A DNA stretch of 64,000 nucleotides from Streptosporangiaceae bacterium (GCA_019245115.1 JAFARZ010000093.1:31795-95794); one strand, 5' to 3'; shown: positions 9,776-18,781, counted from the first letter of the stretch. The notes: a model not told the origin generated them from the sequence alone. Made by a program: numbers and translations.

Positions 9776-11074
9776 ATGACCGATAGCACTCTTGAACGAA
9801 GAACTGCGTCCCTGCGGAACGCCTCCTGGGATGACATCCGCGAGATATTCTCACTCGCCCCAGACACGATACATCTGAATACCGGAACAGTCGGCGCTAT
9901 GCCGTATGAGGTACTTGACACCCTGGATCAGGTGACCCGTGAGTGGGCCGGCGGTCTCCTGGACGTATACGCGCCTACAATGTTTACAGATTACCGTGCC
10001 ACCATCGGCAGGGCGCTCGGCGCCGACCAGGATGAGATCGTTATCTGCCACAATGCGACTGAGGGCATAGCGCGTGTCATCAACGGTCTCGACCTGCACG
10101 AAGGTGACGAAGTCGTCACCACGACACACGAGTGTTACTCGGTCCTTTCGAACTTCAATCTCCTACGCAACCGGTTCGGCATAAAGATCAAAGCTGTTAC
10201 GCCGCCGACCGGTTACGACGTACGTGCAGAAGATATCGTGGAGCTGGTCGAAGCAGCTGTAACACCGCGTACGAAAGTGCTCGCCTTTGCCGCGATCACC
10301 CTCTTTACGGGCACCGCAATGCCTATAAGAATGCTATGCGATGTCGCGCAGCGGCATGGTCTTATTACCGTTGTCGACGGCGCGCTTCTGCCAGGTGTGC
10401 TCAACCGGAACCTACGCTCGCTCGGCGTGGACTTCATGGCCTGCTCGGGATCGAAATTCCAATGCGGTCCGCTGGGTACTGGAATCCTCTATGTGCGTAA
10501 TAAGGTTAATCCAGAATATAACCGCTTGCCGTTGCCAGTATTCTGGCCAATCATTTCCACCTGGTATCCTATGCAGGGAAGTCCGCCTCCGCGCACCAGG
10601 ACGCGCGTTGAAAGCGACAACATCGGCGATTATCTGCAGAGTGCGGGGAGCGCGAACCTGGCGCGCGGTGCTGGGCTGGCAAGAGCATCAGAGCTCTGGG
10701 ACGAGATCGGCCGAGACCGTATCGAGGCGCGCACTATGGAGCTTGCCGACTTTGCCCGTGAACGACTCAGCCAGACGTTCGGCGAAGAGCGGATCTACTC
10801 GCCGTCGTCCGATTTCCGGCTGCGTTCTCCGCTCGTCGCATTCAACCCTTTCCGGCCATCAGACGCTTGGAATGTGAAGAAGTTCGCCGCGCTGACTGCC
10901 CGCCTGGCGGATGAATACCGGGTCTGGATACGGTGGACCGAGTTCAACGTGCCGAACTCGCCTCATCAGCATTATGCGGCCCGCTTCTCGGGGCACATCT
11001 ACAACACCGATGAGGAAATCGATCACGCCGTGAGGCTCATCGCCCGGATCGCGAGCGCGGAGTCCGGGTCATGA
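9776..11074 (+). CDS. class V aminotransferase-fold PLP enzyme (isopenicillin N epimerase / C-S lyase-like)
   Basis: The 432-residue protein belongs to the class V PLP fold. It shows HLNTGTVGAMP near the N-terminus, CHNATEGIARVI, the Asp of VVDGALLPG and a putative PLP lysine, Lys227, in CSGSKFQCGPLGTG. The C-terminal ARFSGHIYNTDEEID is like isopenicillin N epimerases and EgtE-type C-S lyases. The active-site cysteine in RxGxHC that marks SufS-type cysteine desulfurases is absent. It overlaps the SUMF1-fold gene by 4 bases and is two genes upstream of a sulfur-carrier-like protein. I infer a role in sulfur transfer or C-S bond cleavage during biosynthesis; an aminotransferase or epimerase role is the alternative. 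Confidence 0.8.
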   Translation: MTDSTLERRTASLRNASWDDIREIFSLAPDTIHLNTGTVGAMPYEVLDTLDQVTREWAGGLLDVYAPTMFTDYRATIGRALGADQDEIVICHNATEGIARVINGLDLHEGDEVVTTTHECYSVLSNFNLLRNRFGIKIKAVTPPTGYDVRAEDIVELVEAAVTPRTKVLAFAAITLFTGTAMPIRMLCDVAQRHGLITVVDGALLPGVLNRNLRSLGVDFMACSGSKFQCGPLGTGILYVRNKVNPEYNRLPLPVFWPIISTWYPMQGSPPPRTRTRVESDNIGDYLQSAGSANLARGAGLARASELWDEIGRDRIEARTMELADFARERLSQTFGEERIYSPSSDFRLRSPLVAFNPFRPSDAWNVKKFAALTARLADEYRVWIRWTEFNVPNSPHQHYAARFSGHIYNTDEEIDHAVRLIARIASAESGS

Positions 11075-11952
11075 CAGAGATGATCTTCATGCCGGGAGGC
11101 GAGTTCCGCATGGGCGCTCCGGCCTGGGTCCTTGACTGGCTGGCCCAGGAGCGGCAGTCGTTCCCCCGTGAGTGGTTTGCCGACGAGACACCGCAGATCA
11201 CCGCTACGGTGAGGCCCTATTTGATCGACCGTGCGCCGGTGACATGCCGCGAGTTCGAGCGGTTCATCTGTGATACCGGCTATGTGACCGATGCGGAGCG
11301 AGCCGGGATCGGCATGGTTTACGGCGATGACTTCTGGGAGGAACGCGAGGGAGCGTGCTGGCGCAGCCCGGCCGGTCTGGTAAACGGAATCGAGGACTAC
11401 GGTGATCATCCGGTCGTTCATATCTCGTTCGGAGACGCGCAGGCCTACGCGCGTTGGGCCGGCAAACGACTCCCGACCGAGGCGGAATGGGAACTAGCCG
11501 CCCGCGGTCATGATTTCCGGATGTGGCCCTGGGGCAACGAGTGGTATGGCTACTGCGCGAATACCGCTGAATATCAGGCGAGCGGCACGCTGGCCTCGCT
11601 TGACGCGTGGCTCGATTGGTGGCGGTCTGTCCACCGGAGGCTGGGCCCGGTGCCACAGACCACGCCGGTTGGCCGGTTTTCCCCGGCGGGCGATAGCGCC
11701 GCTGGATGCACTGACATGGCCGGCAACGTCTACGAATGGACGGCCACGCAATCGTTTCTGTACGACGACACGACCGACTGTGATGCCACACTACGTACCG
11801 TCATGGGCCGATACCAGGTCATCCGCGGCGGATCGTGGATGAACTTTCGTTATCAGGTGCGCTGTACCGAGCGTTTCCATGGCGATCCGACTGGATGGTC
11901 AAACTTCGCGCTGGGCTTTCGCTGCGCGAGGAGCGCGAACAGGGGAGAGTGA
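11071..11952 (+). CDS. SUMF1/FGE-fold protein (formylglycine-generating-enzyme-like)
   Basis: The 293-residue protein has the SUMF1 fold: FMPGGEFRMG at the start, VTCREFERFICDTGY, HPVVHISFGDAQAYARWAG, KRLPTEAEWELAARG, NVYEWTA and the terminal GGSWMNFRYQV with LGFRCARS. The family includes formylglycine-generating enzymes, EgtB-type sulfoxide synthases and PvdO. Only one of the two copper-binding cysteines of genuine FGE seems present (VRCTER), and the N-terminal DinB domain with the iron ligands of EgtB is missing, so neither activity can be assumed. The ATG overlaps the upstream PLP gene stop by 4 bases (ATGA), and a sulfur-carrier gene starts 1 base after its stop. The three genes look like one translationally coupled unit. 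Confidence 0.82.
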   Translation: MTEMIFMPGGEFRMGAPAWVLDWLAQERQSFPREWFADETPQITATVRPYLIDRAPVTCREFERFICDTGYVTDAERAGIGMVYGDDFWEEREGACWRSPAGLVNGIEDYGDHPVVHISFGDAQAYARWAGKRLPTEAEWELAARGHDFRMWPWGNEWYGYCANTAEYQASGTLASLDAWLDWWRSVHRRLGPVPQTTPVGRFSPAGDSAAGCTDMAGNVYEWTATQSFLYDDTTDCDATLRTVMGRYQVIRGGSWMNFRYQVRCTERFHGDPTGWSNFALGFRCARSANRGE

Positions 11953-11953
11953 T

Positions 11954-12220
11954 ATGACAACGATTGTCGTGCCGGCCGGGTGGGCGCATAGAGGGCGCAC
12001 GAAATTCGAGGGCACCGCGGGCAGACTGACCGACGTGATCAAGGCATTCGTCATCGCCAACCCCGGCTACAAACGACGGCTCCTCGGCCCCGACGGTGAG
12101 CCGTTCAGCTATTTCAACGTCTATCTGGACGATGAGTTCGTCCCTCGTGCGGATCGGTGGGAGACGGTGGTGCGGCCTGGCGCGACGGTCACGATACTGC
12201 CACCGCTCAACGGGGGCTGA
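11954..12220 (+). CDS. ThiS/MoaD-like sulfur carrier protein
   Basis: This 88-residue protein ends ILPPLNGG, the free Gly-Gly tail that ubiquitin-like sulfur carriers (ThiS, MoaD, CysO) use to carry a thiocarboxylate. Other beta-grasp features are the LTDVIKAFVIANPGYK helix, VYLDDEFV and the RPGATVTILPP segment. A GGGGAGA lies 5 bases upstream of the ATG, which is 1 base past the stop of the SUMF1-fold gene. Dedicated carriers in clusters donate sulfide to natural products; thiosugar formation in BE-7585A, for example, uses carriers of this family. No adenylating (ThiF/MoeB-like) enzyme is in the window, so activation may be borrowed from primary metabolism. Confidence 0.88.
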   Translation: MTTIVVPAGWAHRGRTKFEGTAGRLTDVIKAFVIANPGYKRRLLGPDGEPFSYFNVYLDDEFVPRADRWETVVRPGATVTILPPLNGG

Positions 12221-12244
12221 GGCATGCCGTCCGCACCCCGCTAG

Positions 12245-13234
12245 CTAGGAGAGCCACGCCTCGGGTGCCTCACCGAGCGCGGGAAACATCTCGTCCAGAC
12301 GTGTGCGCTCGGCGCATGAGAGACCGGCCGACGCGGCGCGGATCGCTCCGTCAAGCTGCTCCGGCGTACGCGGCCCGGCAACGATGGCGGTAACGCCGGG
12401 CTTCGACAGTACCCATGCCATGCCTACCTCGGCTGGATCGCGCCCGATCTCGGAGCAGAACCGCTCATACCCGGCAATCCGGGCGCGATGGACAGCGAGA
12501 GCCTCTGCGGCGCGTCCCTGTGCTGACTTCACGGCGCGTCCCTCCGCGAGCTTGCGGAGCGCTCCGCCGAGCAGCCCGCCATGAAGTGGCGACCAGACGA
12601 GGATGGCGATGCCATAGGCCTGCGCGGCCGGGATTACCTCCAGCTCCGCGTTCCGGACCAGCAGGTTGTAAAGACACTGCTCGGAGGCCAAGCCGAAGCG
12701 GTGACCGCGTATGGCGCTTTCCTGGCAAGCGGCGATATGCCAGCCCGCATGGTTGGAGGATCCGACGTACCGGACCTTTCCCTGGGCAACGAGCATCTCC
12801 ATCGCCTCCCAGGCGGCCTCCCAGGCGACGCTGCGATCCACGCGGTGCATCTGGTACAGGTCAATCCAGTCAGTACCTAGCCGACGAAGTGATTGCTCGC
12901 ATGCCCGTACGATGTGCCTGGCGGACAATCCCTCGTCGTTGATCTCCGAGCCGAACCGGTTGCCGACCTTGGTGGCGAGCACGATCTTGTCGCGGCGGGC
13001 CGGACTGCCCGCAATCCAACGGCCAAGCAATTCTTCCGTGAAGCCCTGGTGCACTCGCCAGCCATAGATGTCGGCGGTGTCAACCAGGTTGATCCCCGCG
13101 TCCACGGCATGGTCCAAGAGCTTGTGTGCTTCGATCTCCTCGACCCTTCCGCCGAAGTTGACCGTGCCTAGGGCGACCTTGCTGATCTTCAAGCCGGTGC
13201 GACCCAGTTGAGCGTAAAATTCGCTGTCGTCCAT
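12245..13234 (-). CDS. aldo/keto reductase, probable NDP-hexose 2,3-enoyl reductase
   Basis: The 329-residue protein is an aldo/keto reductase with the Asp/Tyr/Lys/His catalytic set visible in DTADIYGWRVHQG, KIVLATKVGNRFG and DLYQMHRVD. NADPH-binding elements SSNHAGW and MAWVLSKPGVTAIVAGPRTP follow. AKRs of this kind (EryBII/TylC2 type) reduce the 2,3-enediol product left by NDP-hexose 2,3-dehydratase. The matching dehydratase is at 24581, so I infer the same role in making a dTDP-4-keto-2,6-dideoxyhexose. A general AKR with another substrate is possible. The gene converges with the sulfur-carrier operon, with 24 bases between the stops. Confidence 0.82.
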   Translation of the reverse strand: MDDSEFYAQLGRTGLKISKVALGTVNFGGRVEEIEAHKLLDHAVDAGINLVDTADIYGWRVHQGFTEELLGRWIAGSPARRDKIVLATKVGNRFGSEINDEGLSARHIVRACEQSLRRLGTDWIDLYQMHRVDRSVAWEAAWEAMEMLVAQGKVRYVGSSNHAGWHIAACQESAIRGHRFGLASEQCLYNLLVRNAELEVIPAAQAYGIAILVWSPLHGGLLGGALRKLAEGRAVKSAQGRAAEALAVHRARIAGYERFCSEIGRDPAEVGMAWVLSKPGVTAIVAGPRTPEQLDGAIRAASAGLSCAERTRLDEMFPALGEAPEAWLS

Positions 13235-13290
13235 TATGAATATTGTAAATCGCTATCATGATGAGAACCGCTAGTGTGAGCTATCAATGC

Positions 13291-14538
13291 TCATGCGTCA
13301 GTTTTCGCCGCAACGACATCGGCCTCGAGGGAGGAGGGCGATGGTGATTCCCTCAGCAGGTAAAGGTAATTCTCAGCGATTGACTGGTTTGGCTTACGGG
13401 TTCTTAGCCATTCATCGACTAGGCGTTCACCCTCGATATAGGTGACCGTGTAGGAGCGCCACAGCGGGTCGATCAGGAAGTCCACCATGTGTCGCGCACG
13501 CTCCCATGACAACAACGTCCATCGCTGCAAATGCTCAACGACATCGTCCGGGTCTATGCCGCGCTCGTGAAGCATAATCGCGGCATCCTGCCGGACCGGC
13601 AGCAAGGACCTGAGGCAGTTGTGGACTCTCTCGACGAGTTCACCGTCGATGTGGAGACCATGACTGGCGAGGATTTCAGAGGTCCATGGCCCCCAGCCTT
13701 CTGGCATGACCACGCGCAACGCTTTCTCTGCCATTCCCTCTGAAAGCAGGCATTGGGGCGTGTTTACCAAGGAAATCGTGTGTTCTTCCTCGCCGCGCCC
13801 GCGGACCAGCTCCGACTCCTTTATACAGTGCTCGGTATGATGTCCCGGATAAGACTCATGAGTAATAATCGTGGGCAACGCGGCGATGGCATCTCCGGCT
13901 TTGGCGTTGACCGCGACTTCCGACCGGAATCCGCCGAGGTAGCGGTTGAAGGCGTTCCATGGCTTGTCATGGACCATCTCGTACCGGATCTGGTCCGCTG
14001 CCGGGAGCGGGAACATGTCCCGCACATGAGCGGCCATGCGACCGGAGATGCTCTGCACCGTCGGCATCAGCTTGTCCGGCGGGATTCGGATCCGTGCGTG
14101 GTAAGCCTCCAGCCGGGTGGAAAGGGGCTCCGTCCCAGGCAAGAGATCCGCGATGGCGCGGTGGGCGTCCGCATACCGGTCGGGGGAGCCCATCGCGATG
14201 TCGACGTCGAAATAGGCGCGGATCTCGGCCGCGAACTCGATCTTCTCGCCTGCCAAGCGGCGCGCCGTGCATTCCAGGGCCTTGAGCTGGGTGGTAAGGA
14301 ACCGTTGGCGGCGCTCATCCAGACCCGAATCGGCTACCCGGTCCCGCAGGCCGACGGCTGAGCGGGCGAGGTCCGCGGGGTCGGGCCGCGGTTCGGCGCG
14401 GACCCGTTCGGCGATCCGCGGATCGCCGAACCAGCAGTCGACGAAGCCGCTTACGAGCCTGCCTAGCCGGAGGCCGAGCCCCAGGTACTCATCCACCACG
14501 TTGTCATCCTCCGGCGCGTATGGCGCCACCTGGGTCAT
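13291..14538 (-). CDS. DUF885-like metalloprotein
   Basis: The 415-residue protein contains THESYPGHHTEHCIKE, the HExxPGHH-type zinc motif of the DUF885 family of putative metallopeptidases, plus a downstream LLSEGMAEKAL segment that would supply the next acidic ligand. It has no signal peptide, so it should act in the cytoplasm. DUF885 proteins are often about 550-600 residues; this copy is shorter. Its ATG overlaps by 4 bases the stop of the solute-binding-like gene 14535-16247, so the pair is co-transcribed. A peptide- or ester-cleaving role on a ligand of the binding protein is a speculation from context. Confidence 0.75.
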   Translation of the reverse strand: MTQVAPYAPEDDNVVDEYLGLGLRLGRLVSGFVDCWFGDPRIAERVRAEPRPDPADLARSAVGLRDRVADSGLDERRQRFLTTQLKALECTARRLAGEKIEFAAEIRAYFDVDIAMGSPDRYADAHRAIADLLPGTEPLSTRLEAYHARIRIPPDKLMPTVQSISGRMAAHVRDMFPLPAADQIRYEMVHDKPWNAFNRYLGGFRSEVAVNAKAGDAIAALPTIITHESYPGHHTEHCIKESELVRGRGEEEHTISLVNTPQCLLSEGMAEKALRVVMPEGWGPWTSEILASHGLHIDGELVERVHNCLRSLLPVRQDAAIMLHERGIDPDDVVEHLQRWTLLSWERARHMVDFLIDPLWRSYTVTYIEGERLVDEWLRTRKPNQSIAENYLYLLRESPSPSSLEADVVAAKTDA

Positions 14539-16247
14539 CTGCTGGTCTCCAGCCAGAGATTCGACAGATCGAACCAGCGGTCGATAGTCGGCATGGCAAT
14601 CGCATTTCTCACCCGCTGGCCGCGTATATGGGGGATGGTCGGCGCGTGAACGAGTATCGGTACGATCGCGGCGTCCCTCATCACCTGGAGGTCGATCTCA
14701 TGCCAGAGAGCGCTCGCCTTCGCGGGATCGGTCGCGCTGAGCGCCTCCTCTATGAGGCGATCGGTTTCGGCGTTGCTGTAGCAGCCGTAGTTGCCGGTGC
14801 CGCGCGCCTGGTTCGTCTGGAACATCGGCTGAAGGAAAGCCCGGCCGTTGTTGCCGAACCAGTCCGGAGTCCACGCCGGGGCCGATATGTCCCACAGTCC
14901 AGCCCGCGCGTTCGCCGGGTCCTGGAGAAACGGATAGTAGTCGGCGTGTCCCATCGCGATGAACCGGAGCGTGATGCCTACCTTCGCGAGGTCAGCGGCG
15001 ATCGATTGGGCGACCTCGGGGTTCGCGTCGACATCGCGGTGGACAATCGTCAGTGTCAGGCCGTCCGCATAGCCGGCTTCGGCGAGCAGGGCCCGCGCCT
15101 TCTCCGGGTCGCCCTGGTCACCTGGGGTCTGGTAAAGGTCGAACTCCCGGTGACCGTAGTTGCCCGGAGGGATGGCCGAGTGTGCGGGCCACATGACGGT
15201 CCCGGCGCTGAGCCTGTCGAATATGCCAACGACCGCGGATTTGTCTATCGCATATGCGATGGCTTGGCGGACCGCCAGCTTGCCCATTGCCCCCCCGGAA
15301 TTCGGGCTGACCATGTTGAACACCAGGTAAGGGTTCAGCGCATAGCCGAGGTTGTTGCCCGGGTCCGTCGGATTCAACTCGTAGGGCTCGGTGACGGGTG
15401 AGGCCCAGGAGAGATCGGCTCCGTCGGCGCGGATCCGCAGGCCGACCTCCTCTGGAGTCGCCTTCTCCATGGTGATCTCGATCCCGTCGAGGTACTGATG
15501 ACGGACCGGATCCGTCTCCTGGCGCCACACGGGATTGGGTGCCATGCGAAGTTCCTTGCCGTGTACGTAGTGAGTCAGCCGGTAAGGGCCGATTGAGCGA
15601 ACGTTACGCCGGAACTCCTCGCTGTCTGGAATCAGCGCATCGTATTCGACTGGCGCGGGGGAGGCGAACATCATCGCGAGGATGTGGACAAAATCCAGTG
15701 CTGGGCGGATGAGCTCGAATACCAAGACCGAATCATCGACCGCGCGCAGACCGGAGATGTCATGGCTGTTTTGGTACTCGGCCAATTTTTCAGGCGTTGC
15801 ATCTACCGCCGGCACAGCCGCTGCATAGCCGTCACAGAATTCGCTCATCCCCTTGATGGTGCTGGTGAAATAGTGAATGGCACCGGCTTGGAATACAGGG
15901 TTGCACATCCTCTTGAATCCGCGCACAAAGTCATACGCTGTCACCTCACGCGGCGAGTCGGTGTCCCACTGGACGCCTTTGCGCAAGCTGATTTTGTAGG
16001 TCAGATGGTCCTCGCTCAATCCGCCGTTCTCCACCGTTGGAATCTCCGTGGCGATGTCGGGCACCGGGGTAACCTGTCGCCAGGACCGCAGGTGCCGCAC
16101 CGGCCGGTAAGTGAACAGCTGGCGGGTGAACAGCCGAATAATCTGCCCGGACAGCATGTAGTAGGAACTCGCTGGATCGACATGGTCCATACTTCCGGGA
16201 CCGTACATACGCAGAATACCGCCACGACTTGGCCGATCACCGCTCAT
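14535..16247 (-). CDS. signal-less family 5 solute-binding-like protein, copy 2
   Basis: The 570-residue protein is a full-length SBP_bac_5-like protein: VDPASSYYMLSGQIIRLFTR, TAYDFVRGFKRMCNP, AVRQAIAYAIDKSAV and the late APAWTPDWFGNNGRAFLQ segment. It lacks a signal peptide and lipobox. ATG 16247 is chosen because AAGGAGG lies about 9 bases upstream; an open frame from 16289 would also give no signal peptide. The end FDLSNLWLE matches the paralogue at 16386 (GDLTNLWLA), which is transcribed divergently about 140 bases away. It overlaps the DUF885 gene. No transporter subunits are encoded nearby. Confidence 0.85.
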   Translation of the reverse strand: MSGDRPSRGGILRMYGPGSMDHVDPASSYYMLSGQIIRLFTRQLFTYRPVRHLRSWRQVTPVPDIATEIPTVENGGLSEDHLTYKISLRKGVQWDTDSPREVTAYDFVRGFKRMCNPVFQAGAIHYFTSTIKGMSEFCDGYAAAVPAVDATPEKLAEYQNSHDISGLRAVDDSVLVFELIRPALDFVHILAMMFASPAPVEYDALIPDSEEFRRNVRSIGPYRLTHYVHGKELRMAPNPVWRQETDPVRHQYLDGIEITMEKATPEEVGLRIRADGADLSWASPVTEPYELNPTDPGNNLGYALNPYLVFNMVSPNSGGAMGKLAVRQAIAYAIDKSAVVGIFDRLSAGTVMWPAHSAIPPGNYGHREFDLYQTPGDQGDPEKARALLAEAGYADGLTLTIVHRDVDANPEVAQSIAADLAKVGITLRFIAMGHADYYPFLQDPANARAGLWDISAPAWTPDWFGNNGRAFLQPMFQTNQARGTGNYGCYSNAETDRLIEEALSATDPAKASALWHEIDLQVMRDAAIVPILVHAPTIPHIRGQRVRNAIAMPTIDRWFDLSNLWLETSR

Positions 16248-16331
16248 GCGCCTCGCCTCCTTACAGACGACGTGGAAGGTAACACACACTTCCGGTGAAC
16301 GACAAATATATCGTGGGTATCTCGAGCTTCC

Positions 16332-16359
16332 TTGACATCAACGCGACGCTGAACATACG
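16332..16359 (+). promoter_or_regulatory. candidate promoter for copy 3 binding-protein gene
   Basis: TTGACA at 16332-16337 is followed after 16 bases by CATACG at 16354-16359, about 27 bases before the ATG at 16386. It sits in the short divergent gap between two solute-binding-like genes. The -35 box is a perfect consensus; the -10 box is weak. Confidence 0.4.
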
Positions 16360-16385
16360 GTCCTCCCGACGGCTCGGAGGTGGGC

Positions 16386-18209
16386 ATGGCAATGCGCATA
16401 ACTGGTTTTCGTCCTAGCGAGCAAAAAATTGTTCAATTGCCGCGTCGCGGTGGCACGCTTACGATGGTGGGCGTGGGGGATGTTGATAGTCTGGACCCTG
16501 CGCTGGCCTACCACACGGTCACTCGCGGCATTCTCCGGGCGTATACTCGCCAACTGGTTGGATATATTGCGCAGAAGGATCCCGCCGAAGCGGGACGTAT
16601 CGTTCCCGATATGGCCACCGAGGTGCCGACTATAGAGAATGGCCGGTTGAGCACGGATGGCAGAACGTACGTGTTCACGCTAAAGGAGGGCGTCTATTGG
16701 AACGCTCCGTCGGGAATCCGGCCGGTGACGGCGCGCGACGTCGTCCGGGGCATCAAGCGGCTCGCCGATCCGAGGATGCCCAGTCCTGGCTTGCCGTATT
16801 ACCTGAGTACGATTGCGGGAATGAGCGATTTCCGGGATGCGCTCGCGGAAGCACAGCGGACGGGGGACCCTATCTCCGAGCGCATGGAATGTCTCGACAT
16901 CAACGGTGTCCAGGCGATTGGCGAGTCGGAGGTACGCTTTACTATTCAATATCCGGCTTCCGACTTCCTGAACATGCTGGCGCTTCCGTTCGCCACGCCG
17001 GCGTCGGCCGAATACTTGGCCCTCGTGCCAGGCAGCCCCGAAATGATAGCGGCAATAGTGTCGAACGGTCCGTATCAGCTCCGCCGGTACGTGCCCGGTG
17101 AGCAGATCACGCTCGAGCGCAACCCGGCGTGGGTGCCGGCTAGCGACTCGCTGCGTGCTGCCCACGTCGACCGCATAACAGTGCGGGAGGGCCTGACGGA
17201 GCAGGAAGCGTACGAACTCGTGGCGACCGGGTCCGCCGACATGCTGTGGGATATCCAGCCCCCCACGGAAAAGCTGCCCGAGTTGCTCGCTACGGGCGAT
17301 TCCCGCCTGGAGATATACCCTGCCGGGCTGCTCAGCCCCTACCTTGTTATCAACTTTGCCAGTACGGCAGCCGGCGGGCACGCGGTGAGAAAGCGCGCCG
17401 TGCGTATGGCTCTCCAGTATGCCGTGGACAAGGCCGCCGTATCCGCGGTGTGGGGCGGCACGGCTTTCAACGCCATCGCGGACCAGGTCCTGCCATCGCT
17501 CTGCCATGCTCACCAGGAGGTGCATCCATACCAGACCGCTGGCGGACGTGGTGACCCGGAACTCGCGCGACGACTACTCGCTGATGCGGGCTATCCGGAT
17601 GGCCTTACGCTGAGGATGGTCTTCCGGGATTGCGATATACACCCTGAGACCGCGGAAGTGGTGGGGGCCGCGATGGCTCGCGCGGGGATCCGGATCGAGA
17701 TGATGCCGGTCCCGATCGACAAGCTTTTTTCGAAGTACTTCTCTTCGACCGGCTCGACGCTCCACAACACGTGGGATATCGCGCTCACCGGCTGGGAGCC
17801 GGACTGGTACGGAAATAATGCCCGCACGTACCTCCAGCCGCTATTCGACAGCCGGGCCGTTTCGCAAAATGGCGACTGGGGTTCGAACTTCGGTCATTAC
17901 CGGAGCGAATCAGTGAACCGGTTGCTGGAAGAGGCACTACGCAGTGGCGACGAGATTCGCGCTGGCGAGCTGATGCGGGAGGCCGAGGTCCAGGTCCTCG
18001 CCGACGCCGCGGTCGTGCCGATCCTATTCGCCTATCAGTACTGGTTTCACTCCGGCCGCGTCCAGAATTGGCTGCCCTATCCAGTGCTTAATGGCGACCT
18101 CACCAACCTGTGGCTCGCCGCGGACGACGGTGATCAGAGGCCAAAATTTAGGAAGATGGTGCAAAGCCAAGAACGAAATGCCGAACACGGAGTACAACAC
18201 GATGAATGA
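16386..18209 (+). CDS. signal-less family 5 solute-binding-like protein, copy 3
   Basis: The 607-residue protein is SBP_bac_5-like: RRGGTLTMVGVGDVDSLDPA, TARDVVRGIKRLADP, RAVRMALQYAVDKAAVS and TGWEPDWYGNNARTYLQPL. As in its two paralogues there is no secretion signal, only a short polar leader. The ATG at 16386 has CGGAGG 5 bases upstream; a GTG two codons earlier is possible. The gene overlaps the SRPBCC gene that follows by 8 bases, so the binding-like protein and an SRPBCC protein are translationally linked. I infer a cytoplasmic ligand-binding role, possibly sequestering a reactive product or intermediate. Confidence 0.85.
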   Translation: MAMRITGFRPSEQKIVQLPRRGGTLTMVGVGDVDSLDPALAYHTVTRGILRAYTRQLVGYIAQKDPAEAGRIVPDMATEVPTIENGRLSTDGRTYVFTLKEGVYWNAPSGIRPVTARDVVRGIKRLADPRMPSPGLPYYLSTIAGMSDFRDALAEAQRTGDPISERMECLDINGVQAIGESEVRFTIQYPASDFLNMLALPFATPASAEYLALVPGSPEMIAAIVSNGPYQLRRYVPGEQITLERNPAWVPASDSLRAAHVDRITVREGLTEQEAYELVATGSADMLWDIQPPTEKLPELLATGDSRLEIYPAGLLSPYLVINFASTAAGGHAVRKRAVRMALQYAVDKAAVSAVWGGTAFNAIADQVLPSLCHAHQEVHPYQTAGGRGDPELARRLLADAGYPDGLTLRMVFRDCDIHPETAEVVGAAMARAGIRIEMMPVPIDKLFSKYFSSTGSTLHNTWDIALTGWEPDWYGNNARTYLQPLFDSRAVSQNGDWGSNFGHYRSESVNRLLEEALRSGDEIRAGELMREAEVQVLADAAVVPILFAYQYWFHSGRVQNWLPYPVLNGDLTNLWLAADDGDQRPKFRKMVQSQERNAEHGVQHDE

Positions 18210-18717
18210 TCCACGTTTCGTCTACACTACCTATATCGGTACGACGTCAGAGGAACTCTGGCGCGCATTGATCGAGCCCTCTCTGACGCGCCTGTACTGG
18301 GGAGGCTCCGCTCTGGAGTCGGACTGGAAAGCCGGTTCGCCAATCAAAACCCAGTGGGCGCCGGATATGGAATTCAAAGATCTCGGCCAGCGAGTTTTGA
18401 TAGCCGAACCTCATCGGAGGCTCTCGTACACCTGGCATCTCTTCCAGCCGGAACATGCTGCCCGTTTTAGCTGGGGCGACGCTGAGTTCTCCCGGTACGC
18501 GAGCGAGAAGCGTTCGAAGGTGACCTTCGAGATAGAACCCAGCAAGGTTGAGGTGAAGGCCGTCAGGCTCACGGTCATTCATGACGACTTCGATCCGGGC
18601 AGCATGATGTATCAGGCAATCAGTGGTGGGCTCGCCGCGACCGGTGGCTGGCCGGCGGTGCTCGCCAATGCCAAGACCCTCCTGGAGACCGGCAAGCCTC
18701 TTCCGTCCGCTTTTTAA
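18202..18717 (+). CDS. SRPBCC (START/AHSA1-like) protein, possible self-protection
   Basis: The 171-residue protein has the AHSA1/SRPBCC pattern: FVYTTYIGTTSEELWRALIEP at the start with LTRLYWGG, then a middle beta-rich region (RRLSYTWH) and a C-terminal helix beginning ATGGWPAVLANAKTLLE. Members of this helix-grip family in calicheamicin-type clusters (CalC, CalU16, CalU19) bind the enediyne, and CalC is cleaved in place of DNA. Resistance by sequestration is therefore a reasonable inference, though other SRPBCC proteins are cyclases or chaperone activators. The start lies inside the end of the upstream binding-like gene. It faces another SRPBCC gene across a terminator. Confidence 0.8.
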   Translation: MNDPRFVYTTYIGTTSEELWRALIEPSLTRLYWGGSALESDWKAGSPIKTQWAPDMEFKDLGQRVLIAEPHRRLSYTWHLFQPEHAARFSWGDAEFSRYASEKRSKVTFEIEPSKVEVKAVRLTVIHDDFDPGSMMYQAISGGLAATGGWPAVLANAKTLLETGKPLPSAF

Positions 18718-18725
18718 CGACATAC

Positions 18726-18770
18726 GAAGGGTGTCCGCCCCAGACCATCATTCCGGAGTGGACACCCTTC
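18726..18770. terminator. bidirectional stem-loop between two SRPBCC genes
   Basis: An 11-bp perfect inverted repeat, GAAGGGTGTCC (18726-18736) with GGACACCCTTC (18760-18770), lies between the two convergent stop codons. It is well placed to end transcription from both sides. Confidence 0.7.
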
Positions 18771-18781
18771 AGCGGACCCAG

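Noticed and set aside
11071..11952. EgtB ergothioneine synthase together with an EgtE partner
   Set aside because: The protein is too short, lacks the DinB iron-binding domain, and egtA, egtC and egtD are absent.
8210..18209. A peptide/nickel ABC import system
   Set aside because: Only binding-like proteins are present, all without signal peptides; no permease or ATPase genes exist in the window.
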